Below are positions 12,924-12,965 of a stretch of DNA of 12,965 nt, piece after piece; position 1 is the stretch's first letter; every line of letters begins with the position of its first letter. The position numbers and the translations under genes were made by a program. The notes beneath the pieces were generated by a model. It saw only the letters and a program-made list of their open reading frames with translations. It did not search any database and was not told the origin of the DNA. This stretch comes from JAENWH01 sp038248745 (GTDB lineage Bacteria > Bacillota > Clostridia > Peptostreptococcales > Anaerovoracaceae). The DNA lies in assembly GCA_038248745.1 (NCBI GenBank), contig JBBRXC010000041.1, positions 1-12,965 of the forward strand, given 5' to 3'.

Positions 12924-12965
12924 TTATTTATAAGCTGCCAGCGTGCCCTCTTCCAATTTACGCTG
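12924..12965 (-). CDS. tsaB: Probable C-terminal end of TsaB (cut by window edge)
   Basis: Only the last 13 codons and the TAA are inside the window (QRKLEEGTLAAYK). The fragment is too short to identify by itself. The call rests on its place 13 bases before rimI in the tsaB-rimI-tsaD arrangement and on a basic, charged tail of the kind TsaB proteins often have. TsaB is the partner and scaffold of TsaD in t6A synthesis. Confidence 0.5.
   Translation of the reverse strand, partial: QRKLEEGTLAAYK

Overview
This window looks like a housekeeping stretch of a low-GC, anaerobic Firmicute of the class Clostridia. The clues are AT-rich spacers with strong AGGAGG-type ribosome binding sites, a small clostridial 2[4Fe-4S] ferredoxin, the NADH-sensing repressor Rex, a CIRCE operator in front of groES-groEL, a bacterial OGG1-type glycosylase of the kind known from Clostridium, and a divergent IMP dehydrogenase. 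I cannot name the genus. Almost everything is on the minus strand; only a small XRE regulator and the ferredoxin are on the plus strand. There are no rRNA, tRNA, IS or CRISPR features, and no gene-free stretch exceeds 300 bases.

Reading the minus strand in its own direction (right to left): the end of a probable tsaB is followed by rimI, tsaD and an ABC-F ATPase in a tight run with gaps of 13 to 31 bases. This is the t6A tRNA-modification and ribosome-associated block known from the Bacillus subtilis ydiC-ydiD-ydiE-ydiF region. Then come acpP with its own promoter and terminator, and rex. In B. subtilis the same ydi cluster also continues to rex and then groES-groEL, so this window keeps an ancient Firmicute gene order with other genes inserted. 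The ferredoxin gene converges on rex and has its own promoter and terminator.

From about 8.1 to 5.7 kb lies a compact three-gene minus-strand unit: a P-loop ATPase fused to an Asp23/Gls24-like domain, an OGG1-type 8-oxoguanine glycosylase with a TTG start, and a DUF554 membrane protein whose start overlaps the glycosylase stop by one base. The heat-shock pair groES-groEL follows behind a perfect CIRCE operator and ends in a strong bidirectional terminator shared with the convergent XRE regulator gene. That regulator is divergent from a DUF368 (PopT) polyprenyl-phosphate transporter.

The left end holds the DUF368 transporter, a membrane-anchored VanY-type D,D-carboxypeptidase with a clear promoter, and guaB, cut by the left edge. 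This IMP dehydrogenase closely resembles, from memory, that of the protozoan Tritrichomonas foetus, down to the residue numbers of the catalytic Cys319 and Asp261.

Nothing here is clearly a new multi-gene system. The items most worth following are the ATPase-Asp23 fusion with its two partners, the Tritrichomonas-type guaB, and the isolated acpP/rex/ferredoxin group.
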